From assembly GCA_036872755.1 (NCBI GenBank), contig JAVHNS010000009.1, positions 1,426,001 to 1,490,000 of the forward strand: DNA of 64,000 nucleotides, read 5' to 3'. This DNA comes from Orbilia blumenaviensis. Taxonomy: Eukaryota; Ascomycota; Orbiliomycetes; Orbiliales; Orbiliaceae. Numbering within the stretch: the stretch's first letter is position 1; each line of letters begins with the position of its first letter. Shown here one piece after another: positions 37,226 through 48,626 of the stretch. A program made the translations under genes and the position numbers. The notes below the pieces were generated by a model. The model did not search any database. It was given only the letters and a program-made list of their open reading frames with translations, and was not told the DNA's origin.

Positions 37226-37786
37226 CTGTGTGGGATCTGTGAGTATCGATATCCAGGTTGAACATGAATACGAGGGCGTATTATCTCATATACAGAAAGG
37301 GATCGTAATGCATGCCCAGCCGCTAGTTGCATAATGCCTTCCCAGGTACCTGGCCTGGTAAGATCGAGCTGGAGCTAGCCAGAGTAGAGACCGGCGACCT
37401 AAACAACATGGGAAACTACAACGCCCTCAACACACAGGACAAAACTAAAAGTGGCCCTGACCTACGTAAAATCTAAAGGGCACGAGAATCAGATACTATT
37501 AAAACAGTGACGAAACGCGGTTACATAATAATGGTGTTGTGGCGTAAGTTTGATGGAGAAGAACTTATGTACAATTGCCTTAAAGTTGCTCACACAACTT
37601 CTGGTTGTAGTTCCGATCACTAAAATAACTCGACAGACTATGCTCCACCATTCTAGAATACACACTTGAGGAATAGTCTGGTACTCTCAAGTACCCATTA
37701 GAAAACATATCGAATAACAACTAAACTTAATGCTCATTGGGTAGAGGCAACGACAAAATCTCGTCCTGAACAGCTAAGAACCCACT
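37226..37786. other. Divergent promoter region, 0.56 kb
   Basis: Separates the Zn2Cys6 gene (minus) from the secreted protein gene at 37787 (plus). No coding frame. No motif that I can assign with confidence. Confidence 0.5.
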
Positions 37787-38704
37787 ATGCTCATTTTCGT
37801 TGCTCCTATCTTCTTTATAGTTCCAGCTATAACTGCCAACTCAGTGACATGGATCCGATGTCCCTCCAACCCAAATGAACTCGACTCGCAATGGCCGGCT
37901 ACGCCGTCGGCTCTCACTTACAACCTCCAAGCTCTCCTGAGCTTAGTATCAAAGAAAGAATATACACGCGAGATTCACAGCAGGCTCCTCCCACATAAAA
38001 TAAAGCTTGAGTACAAAACGCTTCGGCAGTGGGAACGTGGCCGAGGGATTTCTTGTCCGTGCCCAATGGCGTCACTCAGAAATTTGTATTGGTTTATCAC
38101 GGAAAACAAACTCCACTGTTATCCGAGTGAATTATCTCTGGCGAAAGTATTTTCGCAGGTTGTCGAAATCGACTCGGAGGCATGGAATACGACAGCTCCA
38201 AACAATTGGAACAACCAAAGAGCCGCCCAAGGTCAGGATGAAGCCGATGAAGAGCAGACTCATGAATATCTCCCCGGGGAGCTCGAAGTCATAGATACAG
38301 AGTATTCAGACGATCCCGAGGTGGACACTGCATTCCAATATTTCTCATATGGCCCAGCGAAGCATCTCAGTATCTTGATTCACCTCCATACTGATGAACT
38401 GGATCAGTACCGTGAAGACCTTATTTCGACGGACGAGCATATCAAGGCAGCTCCGACCTTATACTGGGACATAGTGGAGCAAATCAAAGATTGGACAAAG
38501 CTCTACTATGAACTAGATGCATTTTTAAACACGGTTAGGGCATTTAGGAAGAGTCTTTGGGTGTTGAGGAACAGGCAAGCAACCCCAGAAGAACTGAAGA
38601 GATTGACGCAGGGGAAAGAACTGAAGAGACCACTGTCTAAGAAGATAGTTGAGTGTTTTGGTAGTTTGTGCAACAATAAAAAACGCCCTAACCTGAACAC
38701 CTAA
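37787..38704 (+). CDS. Secreted protein of unknown family (paralogue B), 305 residues
   Basis: Intronless gene of the family described for 30134. Signal peptide of about 18 residues (FFIVPAITA), early Cys at 25 in IRCPSN, and the core LYWFITENKLHC with Cys 111, followed by LSLAKVFSQVVEID. An acidic linker with many Glu and Asp (about 140-180) leads to TAFQYFSY and a helical C-terminal half. Unlike paralogue A it carries two further Cys just before the core (CPC) and a basic, Cys-containing tail (ECFGSLCNNKKRP). The product is probably exported. Function unknown. Confidence 0.75.
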   Translation: MLIFVAPIFFIVPAITANSVTWIRCPSNPNELDSQWPATPSALTYNLQALLSLVSKKEYTREIHSRLLPHKIKLEYKTLRQWERGRGISCPCPMASLRNLYWFITENKLHCYPSELSLAKVFSQVVEIDSEAWNTTAPNNWNNQRAAQGQDEADEEQTHEYLPGELEVIDTEYSDDPEVDTAFQYFSYGPAKHLSILIHLHTDELDQYREDLISTDEHIKAAPTLYWDIVEQIKDWTKLYYELDAFLNTVRAFRKSLWVLRNRQATPEELKRLTQGKELKRPLSKKIVECFGSLCNNKKRPNLNT

Positions 38705-38754
38705 AACACCTAAAACATCTTAAACACCATATCGTCGAAACATGAATGTTTATC

Positions 38755-40447
38755 CTACTTGTCCGCTAAATAAATCCAGTCGCTTTTTTCTATCGCCCAC
38801 TCTGGTATAATGCCATCTTCCGTATGCGTGTGAATTTCCCCATCCGATTGGTTTTCAGTCCCCCTATCTCCAACTACCCTTTTCAAGAGTTGGAGTCCCT
38901 TCCAATCTTCATCAAAGGGGCTGATTAGTTCTGAACCCCCGAGGTTAGTACGCCATGAGTAAGATATTGACTTCTCGCCATCAAATGTACTCGGCAACAG
39001 TAGAAGAACATATTGAGGACCCCACCACACATGGTCTGAAATGTCACCATACATCAGGTGCTTAAATGTGCAGGTTTGTAATTTAGGAAGCGTTGTGAGG
39101 ATATGTTGGAACATAGTCCACCAGTTTTCCGAAGGACAGGTGTAGCCCTCAGGTCCATGGGAGGCTATCGGCAACACTATGTGGGTTAGGATGAGTTCTG
39201 TAATTGTCGGTACCTGTGAAAGGAAATCCCGAAAGTTGTCCACATTCTTCCACAAAAAGATAGAGCATAGCTCTACTCTGGTGAGATTCTGGGAGATTGC
39301 GGATGCTGGGTGACCGAATATCATATCCGTCGACTGGGCTCTAAGAGGACTAGACATTGATAAACTGAAAGAGGTCAGGCCAGTAAGTGCTTGGAAAAAG
39401 GCCTTAAATTCTCTGGACATAGCTCCAGCAGCGGCTCCATAACATGTCTGTATGGTGAACGACCGAAGACTAGTTTTCGTGTTAGCTTGAACTATTTAAA
39501 GTTAAGTTAGGGTAGTACTAACCTAGAGAGATCAGGGAGTGTCCTGGAAGCCCCATGCAGGGCGTCTGCAGACCCTAAAAAGGGTAGAGCGACGCCATAG
39601 CCTGAGGGTGCCGATATGGTCATGCGACGGAGACCTTTTGCTAAGATTTTAGGAATCAGATGTTTTTCAAGTATCTTCCCAAACGCTGACATTCGGCCCG
39701 TCTCCCCCCCGAGTCCTATCGCGATATGGATGTCTTCTAGATTCCCGCAGGCATCTATAAAATTGGATAACACAGCAGAATATTCCTGCTCCTGTAGTCT
39801 GAATTCTTTTTGGCGGAGAGTAAACAATTTCCACGGCTTCGTAGGGTATTCACGGAAGGGGTAATGGAGCATGAGTGTTTGTTTCGTGTGACTTCGGCGA
39901 CCTTTGAGGCCCTTGCAGACCGGCGCTGACTGGCTGTAATCATTAATAGCAAGCCAGGTGAGGGCCGGACCGCGAGACCAAGGGAAATGGTCCTTTGTGT
40001 TGAATTGCACTACAGAAGGGTAAGAGTTTAGAATGGTGATCGGGTTGCAAAGCCACTTAATACCATAGAGTGTAAGCCATACCATTTTTTCCAAGTGGGA
40101 AGAAAGATTCGCTAGGAATAAAAAGTGACCTTATGTATGGCTGGATCATCGGTGCTGAGGTAATCGCTTGCATTTGAGGTATGGAGCGGGAAACTCCATA
40201 GTGAAGGCTGAAATTCCGGAAGAGAATAGGCGTCACTATGGCGTAGAAGTCTTTACTGACACTACGGAGCGCAACCACGGTGGCGCGGTCATTCTCCGGG
40301 CTGCCAGGAGTACAGTCCAGTTGGTCGAGGATCTGGACGAGGGTAAGCGGGTGAATTCCACCTGTGTAAGCCACGCCATTCAATGCATCCTGTTGGGGTA
40401 GCCGAAACTTAACTTACGGTTAGAATTATCTCTGGTGGGAGATACAT
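38755..40447 (-). pseudogene. F-box protein with an apparent one-base frameshift
   Basis: Exons on the minus strand 40418-40447, 39523-40389 and 38755-39469. The first encodes MYLPPEIILT, the start of an F-box; the second continues with HPLTLVQILDQL and VALRSVSKDFYAIVTPILF, completing a recognisable fungal F-box with the usual downstream LFRNFSL. The middle exon only stays open if one base is dropped from the run of six A (T on the plus strand, 40085-40090): the frame before and the frame after are offset by one there, and the exon length (867) gives the correct phase for both introns only after that one-base change. The rest is a leucine-rich, F-box-partner-like region. Either a young pseudogene or a sequencing error. 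Confidence 0.75.
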
Positions 40448-40915
40448 GATATCGATATGTCCCTGGCGGTTGTTGATGTTGTCGCATGCATGGTAGTCGC
40501 AGTTAGCCTCGTGTCGATGGGAAATGAAGACTTCGTTGTAGCTGTGACACGACAGGATCCAATCCAATGCAAGACGGGACCAGCGCGGAGCTACCTAGGC
40601 TACTAGTAGCTATCGCAAATTTGCGCAAACAATATGGTGTTTCGTGCAACACAACTATCCCAAAGCACTCGGCGGCGAAGGCTAGCTCCAGCCTGGTCTC
40701 GTTCTCCAGCCTCGAATTCAGGGTGTTTTCTCAAGGGGAGCTATGTAGCTGCTCGGCGAATTAGCTTCGTGCATCGATCCTCCGGACGAAATATTAACGG
40801 ATACAATATAGGCGTGATTTCGTCGTTGGAATATGGAAGCAAAAGAAAACGGGAGCTAAGTACCTAGGTATTTACATGTTGAGACCAACATTTCACATAT
40901 ACAGATTTAATGAAG
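40448..40915. other. 0.47 kb promoter/terminator spacer
   Basis: Upstream of the F-box gene starting at 40447 and downstream of the F-box gene ending at 40916, both on the minus strand. No supported gene. Confidence 0.5.
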
Positions 40916-41617
40916 CTAGTGGTAGAATATTCCGTCAAGAACTGGTTCTAGCGAGCCTTCATCCTCACCATCCCAACCATGCCAAAACAACAACTCAACA
41001 CTCCCGTCCAGTCTAGAGGGTTTAAGGAAAGCCCAATCAGGGCTATTGACGTGTGCTATCACTGCGATTGTCTGAACAAATTCTCTCACCGTAATACCGT
41101 CTACGGGAGCCCATGGCCTCGGTGATTGCACAGTCTCCCTACATCCATAATAATCCCTTTCCAGGCCGTAATGCGGTTCTCGCTCAAACTTAGACTCGGT
41201 TCTGGCAAAGGTGTTGGGGAAGGCAATTGATGAGAGAATTGGTTCGTCAAGAACCCAATGCTTGGAAATGTCGAATCGTGGTCTTTGGCGATACCGTAAC
41301 TGTTTCTCTCCTTCAAACACCAGATCGTCTTCACCGGGAGGGCGCCGTTCATCACACATATAGAGGTATTCTTGCACTACCCCTTCTACTATTCTGCACA
41401 TAAGGGCCCCGGGTTGAGAGACCAGTTGATGGAAGCCTTTAATTCCCGGTGCAATACTGGCATATCTGGTTCTCTTCAGTGCCTGATCGTCGAGAATTAT
41501 CTTCGACCAAAAGACAGAAGCTTGGCTGGCGCGAAGAAGATCAGCCAGTGGAAGATGGCCCAGAATTTCGATATGGAGCTCGGCGGGGAGTGCGAAGAGG
41601 CCTTTGTTAGGAATCAT
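40916..41617 (-). CDS. F-box protein, 233 residues
   Basis: Single-exon gene, likely SCF adaptor. The start at 41617 (MIPNKGLF) puts the F-box at residues 6-45: LFALPAELHIEILGHLPLADLLRASQASVFW, a good match in pattern. An upstream in-frame ATG at 41740 would add 41 residues with no clear role. The C-terminal half includes DGITVREFVQTI, which resembles DG/TIGEFFYSL in the F-box gene at 57239, so the two may belong to one subfamily. It is adjacent to a second F-box gene on the same strand. The target is unknown. Confidence 0.75.
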   Translation of the reverse strand: MIPNKGLFALPAELHIEILGHLPLADLLRASQASVFWSKIILDDQALKRTRYASIAPGIKGFHQLVSQPGALMCRIVEGVVQEYLYMCDERRPPGEDDLVFEGEKQLRYRQRPRFDISKHWVLDEPILSSIAFPNTFARTESKFEREPHYGLERDYYGCRETVQSPRPWAPVDGITVREFVQTIAVIAHVNSPDWAFLKPSRLDGSVELLFWHGWDGEDEGSLEPVLDGIFYH

Positions 41618-42892
41618 TGGATTTTCGGGCAATTTGCAATTAGCCTGGAGTTTAGAACCCGCGAAATGCAAACCGCGGCAATGATGGGCAAGAAAGGGGG
41701 TTGATATGAGAGTGTATGAAGGTATACAGATTCCATGCACAAAAAGTAGGTAACCGAGTATATTTACTTGTGCATTGCATTGCAGGTGACTTTAGATCCG
41801 AACTCGTATCGAGCAGGACAATGACATGAACCCCACGAAACGGATTCGCTGGAAGCCACTGGGTAGGAAATTAGTCACTTTGCAGCCACGTGGTGGCGCG
41901 ATACCTAAAAATGCAACAATGCGCTGAATGTTTTGCAGATAAGAGAACCCGAAGTTACTGACAGTAAGCAAACCTAGATTCTGAGTTGAGCCTTATTATC
42001 ATGCTCAGATAAAATATACTATCTGAGTACCTATTTCCTTACTTAATTAAGCAGGAAATAAATAAGACTTCCCGCATAAATTTGTCGCAGACCAGTAAGG
42101 TCCGGGCCGCTTGTGTACTCCGTGTATGTTGATTTACAAGACAAGTAAGGTCCCGGGATCCCCAGAGGAAAATATGTTACATTTCTGGTTTCGGCCCTCG
42201 AAATTCACAGATTGGAATGCATATTCCAAGGTATTCAAAACGATAAAAAATCTAGGTGCATATTAAATTTTAATTAATAACATTGCACTAATCATCGGAA
42301 AATAGGCGGGGTTTGTGGTCTTCTCTGTAAAGCTTTCATTATACTGCCGCGGGAAAATTGCTTGCCGGTGAGAAGGATAAAAAGCCATTCTCCACAAAGA
42401 TGCTGTGACTCGAATATAGTATAGTAGCAGTGGCGGGATAGCCAAGGCTCTAATTCGTCCAAATACGCACATCCACTTATGCTAAGGCGTTCTACCTTTG
42501 GGGAGACCTCGAAAGTGCAAAAGCTCGACCTAACATTAGGTCAACGGTCCTGGAGCTCAGACACCTTGAAATTACCAAAGGTCGCTCTGACTCTCAGGTT
42601 GCCATCCCTATCTCAAAGTGACCATTATTCCTTTGAAAAAGACAAACTACACTTGCCGCGTTTCACGTTCATAAAGATATGATTAGTTGATAGCTAATGA
42701 ATGTAAGTACATATGTATAAACCTTGTAAGTATGTCGAATTATCGCGCAGGAGGCGGAAAGGGATGTAATTTGGAGGATAACCACAAGCCTCTCATACAT
42801 TATTGAGCCAATACTGCGATTTATCTATCTTGCCTAATGCTAGGACTTCATTGGCAGAAAATAGACCAACTAAGTAAACAGCAAGTAAAAGA
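41618..42892. other. 1.3 kb spacer without a recognised gene
   Basis: Upstream of the F-box gene and downstream of the secreted protein gene, both minus strand. A short near-duplication, AGTAAGGTCCGGG and AGTAAGGTCCCGGG, occurs near 42093 and 42144. A 67-codon plus frame at 42479-42682 is not supported. Confidence 0.5.
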
Positions 42893-44344
42893 CTATGCAG
42901 CTGAATAGATACCCTGACGGCTGGGGGGTAAGACCCTGGGAAGCTCTCTAGACTTGAACATGTCCCCATTAGGGTCTAATGGACTGCTAGAGTCGTATCT
43001 TACAGAGGCCACTACCGGTGAACCTTGCACTACAATCTCCTCATCAACCTCGCTATAGAGTTCGTCAAAGTCTATATCTTCAAACTCAGCTCCCAAAAAC
43101 CCGTAGTTGGCTTGAAGGGTGCTGAGCGCTGAGAACACTGCATCAACCGCCTGGGAAAGGTCTATTATGAGTTGGACTAAATTGTAGGGCCGGTTTTTGG
43201 GGTCTGTAGCCCAACTTTCGAAAGCCTTGGCCTCATTAGTAGTTGAGAACCTGATTCTGCTAGCGGTTGGGCCAATGTTGGTCGCCGCAGAACTGAACGC
43301 GAGGCGTGAGGCGGCATAGTTTTCAAGGAAAGTTTGAATCGTAATATTGTTTACCTCTACCATGCCCTTCACTGGTTCTTGGTAATGTAATAACTCTTTC
43401 GCCATATCTTCTCCATCCGGAATTAAGGCCAAGTTTTTGATTTCATCAAACATCGGGTAGAACACTTCTTTGAGGAAGGCATTTGGGTTCGCCGCCCCTT
43501 TAGAGACGCGGGCCGCTTGGTATGAGGCTTGTTCAAGGTCAAGACCCAAGTCCGTGGCGGCGTGGATACCATCATATAGTGGCGCAAAAGCAGTTTCATT
43601 GAGAGCCTCATACCAAAACTCCCACTGAGCTGGAGTTATTATTTTGAAGTCGCCTTGTTCCTGTTTGAGATCCTCTTGTTCGGAAATTTGATAGGTTGTT
43701 TGTATATCAAGCCCGCTCTGTTGGTTGCCCGTATCCCGTTTGACCATAGGGTGGTTGGCAAAAGGCTGGGAGCCGTCGGAATATATGTCCTCCACGTTCC
43801 CTAGACCGGTCGAATCCGGGTCCTCGGAAAAATCGATCTCGACTAGGTCTGCGACTATGCTACTCTCTGGGATTTCATCGGCGTTTTCTTCGTCATCCTC
43901 GTCGATGAGTACTTGCGGTTGTTGCTGGATCTGATTCTGATTCGCAAAAGCTGGGGCATTCATGATAGCAGGAGGATTAACCCCGGCCAGCATATTCGCT
44001 ATGAGAATGTTAATCGGTGGATTGAATTGCGGTAATTCTGGACTAGTATCAGGGGAAGGGTGAGGATTGAACTCTGGGTCCACGAAATGATCCCATATTT
44101 CATTCATCTGAGTAAGAGTATTGTCGGCAGCCGTAGGGTTTGTAGTAGTTTGCTCGTTAGCATTTGCGAGGTTGGTTTCGTCAACAATTTCAGGCATGTC
44201 AGCAAGCCCCCCAGGACCCCAGGGAACATATTTCGGTTCGCCCTCCGGGAGGGACTGAACGCTTGTTACTTTTCGACCCGGCGGAAGTGCAAAACATACT
44301 GCTAGGAGCGTGAGGTGTAAAGAGACAGCAACCAACATTTTCAA
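42893..44344 (-). CDS. Large secreted protein of unknown function with a Kex2-like site
   Basis: Single-exon gene of 483 residues that I do not recognise. The start at 44344 opens a clear signal peptide (about 19 residues, ending CFA). Residues 20-200 are acidic, rich in Pro, Asn and Gln and probably disordered. At about 202-203 the sequence MVKRDTG offers a Lys-Arg cleavage site for Kexin, after which a folded, mostly helical domain with few Cys runs to about 430 (for example FWYEALNETAF and VFYPMFDEI). The layout suggests a pro-protein with a C-terminal mature domain. I see no clear similarity to the paralogous secreted family elsewhere in the window. Confidence 0.65.
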   Translation of the reverse strand: MKMLVAVSLHLTLLAVCFALPPGRKVTSVQSLPEGEPKYVPWGPGGLADMPEIVDETNLANANEQTTTNPTAADNTLTQMNEIWDHFVDPEFNPHPSPDTSPELPQFNPPINILIANMLAGVNPPAIMNAPAFANQNQIQQQPQVLIDEDDEENADEIPESSIVADLVEIDFSEDPDSTGLGNVEDIYSDGSQPFANHPMVKRDTGNQQSGLDIQTTYQISEQEDLKQEQGDFKIITPAQWEFWYEALNETAFAPLYDGIHAATDLGLDLEQASYQAARVSKGAANPNAFLKEVFYPMFDEIKNLALIPDGEDMAKELLHYQEPVKGMVEVNNITIQTFLENYAASRLAFSSAATNIGPTASRIRFSTTNEAKAFESWATDPKNRPYNLVQLIIDLSQAVDAVFSALSTLQANYGFLGAEFEDIDFDELYSEVDEEIVVQGSPVVASVRYDSSSPLDPNGDMFKSRELPRVLPPSRQGIYSAA

Positions 44345-44577
44345 ATATGTAAGCGGGGACGATGTAATAAGAATTGCAGCAGGGTATCTTTAATCTAAAT
44401 AAGTAACCATCATCAACCTCGTGATAACGAAGGGGCTAGCCATGCAGAGGCCAGCCCATTTGCTCACCCCATGAAAGAGCTCAAAACCGCTGCACAAGCA
44501 TGGAGGATGCAAAAATCGTCTGGTATCTAAAACGAGCTCTTTTTAACGCGAAGGAGGATATTCGTAAACCTGGCAAC

Positions 44578-45609
44578 TCAGCTGCTCAAATTTACCAAAG
44601 CGGAAATTATACCGCCCCAGTCTTTCCCCTGTGGAAGGACCCGCTCATCCGTCTTGGGCTGTAAAAATTTACATTTCCCACTTCCATCTCCTGTAACTCC
44701 GACCACAAACTCTCCACAGGCTGCTTTTGAGACCTTCATTTTCTCCACATATATACCCATATGATGGTATGCATACAGTGAAAATGCAAGCTCAAAAGGC
44801 CCCCTTTTATCAAGCCCCTCATCTTCTCGTTTCTGCTTCAATTCTTCGCCCTTGTACATCATCCCTGGCAAGTCGGCTCTTGAAAAAGTCATTTGAATGG
44901 TTTTTAATGTTTGCAGTTTCCCCTGTTTATTGAGACCGCTCTCCTCGCTAGCTCGTGGAAGCAACGGTGGTTCTAGCCATATCTGCAGGTTTTTCTGAGG
45001 CTGGACATTGTTTTCTGAGTTATTCGTTGATGTGAAAAAGTTGAGGTGTTTCTCAATTGCTTCAATAATGAACCGGTCCGGAATACGCAAGTTTGAAACA
45101 TGGCAATCGAAGTTTTCGAGAAGATATTCGATGAACCGGGACTGTAGTGATGCGGGTAGTCGGGTCAGGAGGAGGGGATATGAATTTGGTTGTTCTGTCT
45201 GGCTCGAAGCCCTACGGGTGGACATCCGTCGCGAGGGCTGTGCCGTTTGCTGCAGGGCATCTTGGCCAAGGCCTTGAAGCAAAAAAGCGGAATATGTTAT
45301 TTTCTCATAGCTAAATACTACCGCTATTGCACTTAAATCGCAGCTACCAGGTACGCTAGGTACTTTAATAGCTGAGAATTCGACCCTTTTCAAGTTGCCC
45401 GTTCTTGACGTAGGGTCTTCGACAGCTTCCGATGCGACGCGAACACCTCGGAGCACATCTCCTCGGAGAAGGTTGGTGAGTCGGCTAGAGTGCGATTTTA
45501 AGTTCGCCTGGGAAGTAAGCGACCCTGAGAGGTTTAACGGTGTGACTTTGTGAAGATTAAAGCTGGTATTGTAAAGTAGAGCCAGTGGGTCGATTGCGTC
45601 GTTGCTCAT
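44578..45609 (-). CDS. fta1: CENP-L / Fta1-like kinetochore protein
   Basis: Probable subunit of the constitutive centromere-associated network (Sim4/CCAN complex) at the inner kinetochore. Single exon, 343 residues, start at 45609. The N-terminus LLYNTSFNLHKVTPL and the block LLRGDVLRGVRV followed by a beta-strand pair (AIAVVFSYEKITYSAFLL) match the pattern I know for fungal Fta1/CENP-L. The next block, FIEYLLENFDCHVSNLRIPDRF, and the late LKTIQMTFSRADLPG also fit. The assignment rests on remembered motif pattern and not on an alignment, so it is tentative. Confidence 0.65.
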   Translation of the reverse strand: MSNDAIDPLALLYNTSFNLHKVTPLNLSGSLTSQANLKSHSSRLTNLLRGDVLRGVRVASEAVEDPTSRTGNLKRVEFSAIKVPSVPGSCDLSAIAVVFSYEKITYSAFLLQGLGQDALQQTAQPSRRMSTRRASSQTEQPNSYPLLLTRLPASLQSRFIEYLLENFDCHVSNLRIPDRFIIEAIEKHLNFFTSTNNSENNVQPQKNLQIWLEPPLLPRASEESGLNKQGKLQTLKTIQMTFSRADLPGMMYKGEELKQKREDEGLDKRGPFELAFSLYAYHHMGIYVEKMKVSKAACGEFVVGVTGDGSGKCKFLQPKTDERVLPQGKDWGGIISALVNLSS

Positions 45610-45929
45610 CGTGAAGTTGTGGACGTTTGTTTAGATGTTCCGAAAGAGTTCGCGTTCCTTGCTTGCTCAAGCAGAACAGCGAAGTTTGTAAGACATTGGG
45701 CACTGCCGCAACACACCCTGAACCCATTATACAACGCGGATTCATTCATGCTTGCAATGCAATACCTTTTAGTCGGCACAATATATTTCTATAGCCACGC
45801 AGGTAATCACAAATCCGGAACAATGCCAAGTTTATATATATGGACTATTTCAGCTTTCACCAGGAGAATGGCTAAGAAATATATATCTGTAGCTTTTATA
45901 GGATTGTATGTACACATTATAATACTTTA
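45610..45929. other. 0.3 kb spacer
   Basis: Promoter of the CENP-L-like gene and 3' end of the Kelch gene. A TATATATA stretch is at about 45834. No gene. Confidence 0.5.
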
Positions 45930-48626
45930 TTACCCTTCTAATTCAAAAACTTCGTGTAGCCCCCGCGCCTTGGAAAATCGGACCCAGTCCATCCTGGACT
46001 TTCTCTTTCGAGTGACTGGTGGGGGTAGATCTCTCACTTCTATGCTATCTAGGTCCAGTCTCCGAGGAATAGAATTTAATATATCACCTGACATGGAACT
46101 TCTTTTCTTCTTTCGTCGACGCTTCAATCGATCCCAGTAAATTATAAGCAGTGCCGCTGCGCCCCCAAGAAGCCCTATCCCGCCGATAACTGATCCTGCA
46201 ATTACTCCTGTCGAGCCCTGATAGGGTCTCAGATTCGTTGGATTTGTAGGAAGTGTGTCACCTTCTTCTGTGAAAATTGTTCCAGTCGCCGAAACTGGCA
46301 TTTCCGGAATCAATTCTTGCGTGGGCAACTCGGGTTCTTGCTTTTCGATAGACCTACTACTCGATAGACTAGTAGAGATGGCTTTCCGTCTATATGAGGT
46401 GACAGCTTGAGGGTGTTCTGTATTTGTACTGGGAACGGCGAGGTGTATTGTAACAGTTTTTTGAGGGAGTTGGACTGTCGAAGTTACCGTTACAGCGTCT
46501 CCGTGCATTTGAGAAGATCTTTCGCTCGAAATTTTATATATAAGACGATGAGCGACAGTTCGCCCTTGAGTAGGATGGGTGGCTGTCGAAAGGTATGGGG
46601 CCTCAGTATTGGGATGGATTGAGGATTGCGTGGTAGTGTGGGGGATTGGAAGCCGGGCTACGGGCACGCGTGAACCCGCTAAAACAGGCTGCACGCCGCT
46701 TGCTTCAATAAGCATGTGGGGACTCTCTTTAAACTTAGTCATGCGCAACAATGTCGTCAAAACAATAGTATTGAAAACTTTTAATGTTGATATTGGCACA
46801 GTTGGGGAAGGAGTAACGCCGTTCGTATTTGAAGACGGTGAGAGGTTTGAAGTCATTGTCTCTGGAGCTACCGATGTCGATAAATTCCATTGGCCGTGTA
46901 AACCTACGACCTGTCGTGGCTTCAATTTATTCAGAGCTGCCTGTCCTGAGAACAAATTACGAATAACGAGGTTAGAAAATCCGTATATGGGCTTATCTTG
47001 CTGAATCGACCCTAGTAGAGAATCTGGTGGCGTATATTCACAGTTAGTCAAGTGGTAGGATTCCATCCAACAAAGACTGTCCAAGTTCAATATTTTAATT
47101 AAACTTGATGTGCAAGTATCGTTATTTAGAGAGGGTTCTTCTCGCCCGCCGAGTAGCAATATCTTGTTTCTTCCTACGAGATGACACTGGGACCTAGAAA
47201 TTTGAGCATCATCTATATGACCGAATTGGGTATTAGTGACATCGCGGTGAGACTATAGTCCAGCTGGCTAGTCGTCGAACTATCAATATTCTTACTATGT
47301 TTGACCAGAGTCCACCGAAAAGAAGGTATAGAGAGCACCCAAACTTCATGAAAATCTACATCCTCCCAGTATCCACCCAGCATGTAGACATGATAACTCA
47401 AATCCGAGGCGCCACCTGTCTGGACAGCAACGGAGCATGGATTCAATCTTCCATGAGGGATACCATTAGCATTCACTCCAACTGCCTTATCGCGGGCAGT
47501 GTGATCTCCACTTGTTCGTTGCCCATGCCAACTATGCCCTGCTATGTCATAGATCTGAATAGTATCGAAAGATATCTGGCTTCCTAAAATTAGCATTTAC
47601 TCCCCTGTTACGAGATCACCCCCATGGAATCCTAGTTCATTCGCCAGGGATAGGAATATGAATTCATACCAATTCAGCTCCAGGTCCACCCACTTTAGGA
47701 TACTCCTGTCCTCCAAAATTCAAAAGGACTCCTTTTTCACCCACCGCTAGAAAGACCGTACTTCCATTAACTCTTGCACCGAATGGAGTTTCTTCGATTT
47801 GCCAATCCTTGGAGGTTAGATTAAACCGTCCGAGTTTGTTTAGAGGTTTAGCCCGCTTTCCTTGGCCCCCAAACTCTGTGACTCCTCCAACCCAAAAGCC
47901 TAGCCCGTCTGCCATAACAGATACTAAGGACCCGCAATTTGATGATAGCAATTGATTCTCCTGGGAAGGCTCTGTTGACCAATACTTGGTTTTGGTATCG
48001 AAAACAAGGAACTCATGAGCCTGACCCATGCCAAAAGCGACATCCCCTCCGGTTTTACTAAGATCTTGCAGCGGCCTTGCTTTTTGAATGTGGTAAAATT
48101 CTTCCAGACCTGTAAAAACTCCGCTGGGTACCTGATTTAAATTATTAAGCGTATTATGCGGTAATGCAAGAATTTGAAATGTGAAATTGTTCGCAGTAAA
48201 TAAGGTTGATAAGTTTACGTGTAAAATTGACACACTCGTAAATAAATAGAGGCTGTTGTTAATAATAGCGCCTGCAAATAAGTTTCGTCAACCATGGCCT
48301 TTTATTTACAATCACCGGCGTTGGTTCAAGAAATGTAGACACATACTCTGGAATCTCAATTTTTTATTTGAATCAATACCTTCGCCATGTTCTAGATTCA
48401 TTATCCTGGACTTCGTTGAACTTTGTTCAATCTTATACGCGCAGGCGCGCAGAAGTGGTCTTTCGCTTCCGCGAACATAAATACTGCCCTGAAGAGTCGT
48501 AGGTTGAAATATAAGGTTATGTGAAGAGCGAGGGAGGGTGGGACCACAAAAAGTGAATAACAGGATGAAAAGGAATATGAAAAGCGCGGGAAGGTCCAGC
48601 CTCCAGGTATATTTCGGACATATCAT
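45930..48626 (-). CDS. Kelch-propeller single-pass membrane protein, 826 residues
   Basis: Proposed exons on the minus strand are 48347-48626, 47670-48271, 47241-47575 and 45930-47193. An N-terminal hydrophobic stretch (LFIFLFILLFTFC) acts as signal peptide or anchor. The extracytoplasmic part carries Kelch-like blades, with LGRFNLTSKDWQIEETPFG, VLLNFGGQEY, TIQIYDIAGHSWHGQ, VYMLGGYWED and KILLLGG as visible strand motifs. A Ser/Thr-rich stalk follows, then one Gly-rich membrane helix (GVIAGSVIGGIGLLGGAAALLII) and a basic cytosolic tail. The first two junctions are well supported; the third needs a weak GTCACT donor and is uncertain. Such Kelch membrane proteins are common in filamentous fungi; function is generally unknown. 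Confidence 0.75.

Noticed and set aside
42893..44344. Membership of this secreted protein in the family of 30134/37787/58337
   Set aside because: It lacks the LY...K-x-H-C core, the early Cys and the FQY motif.
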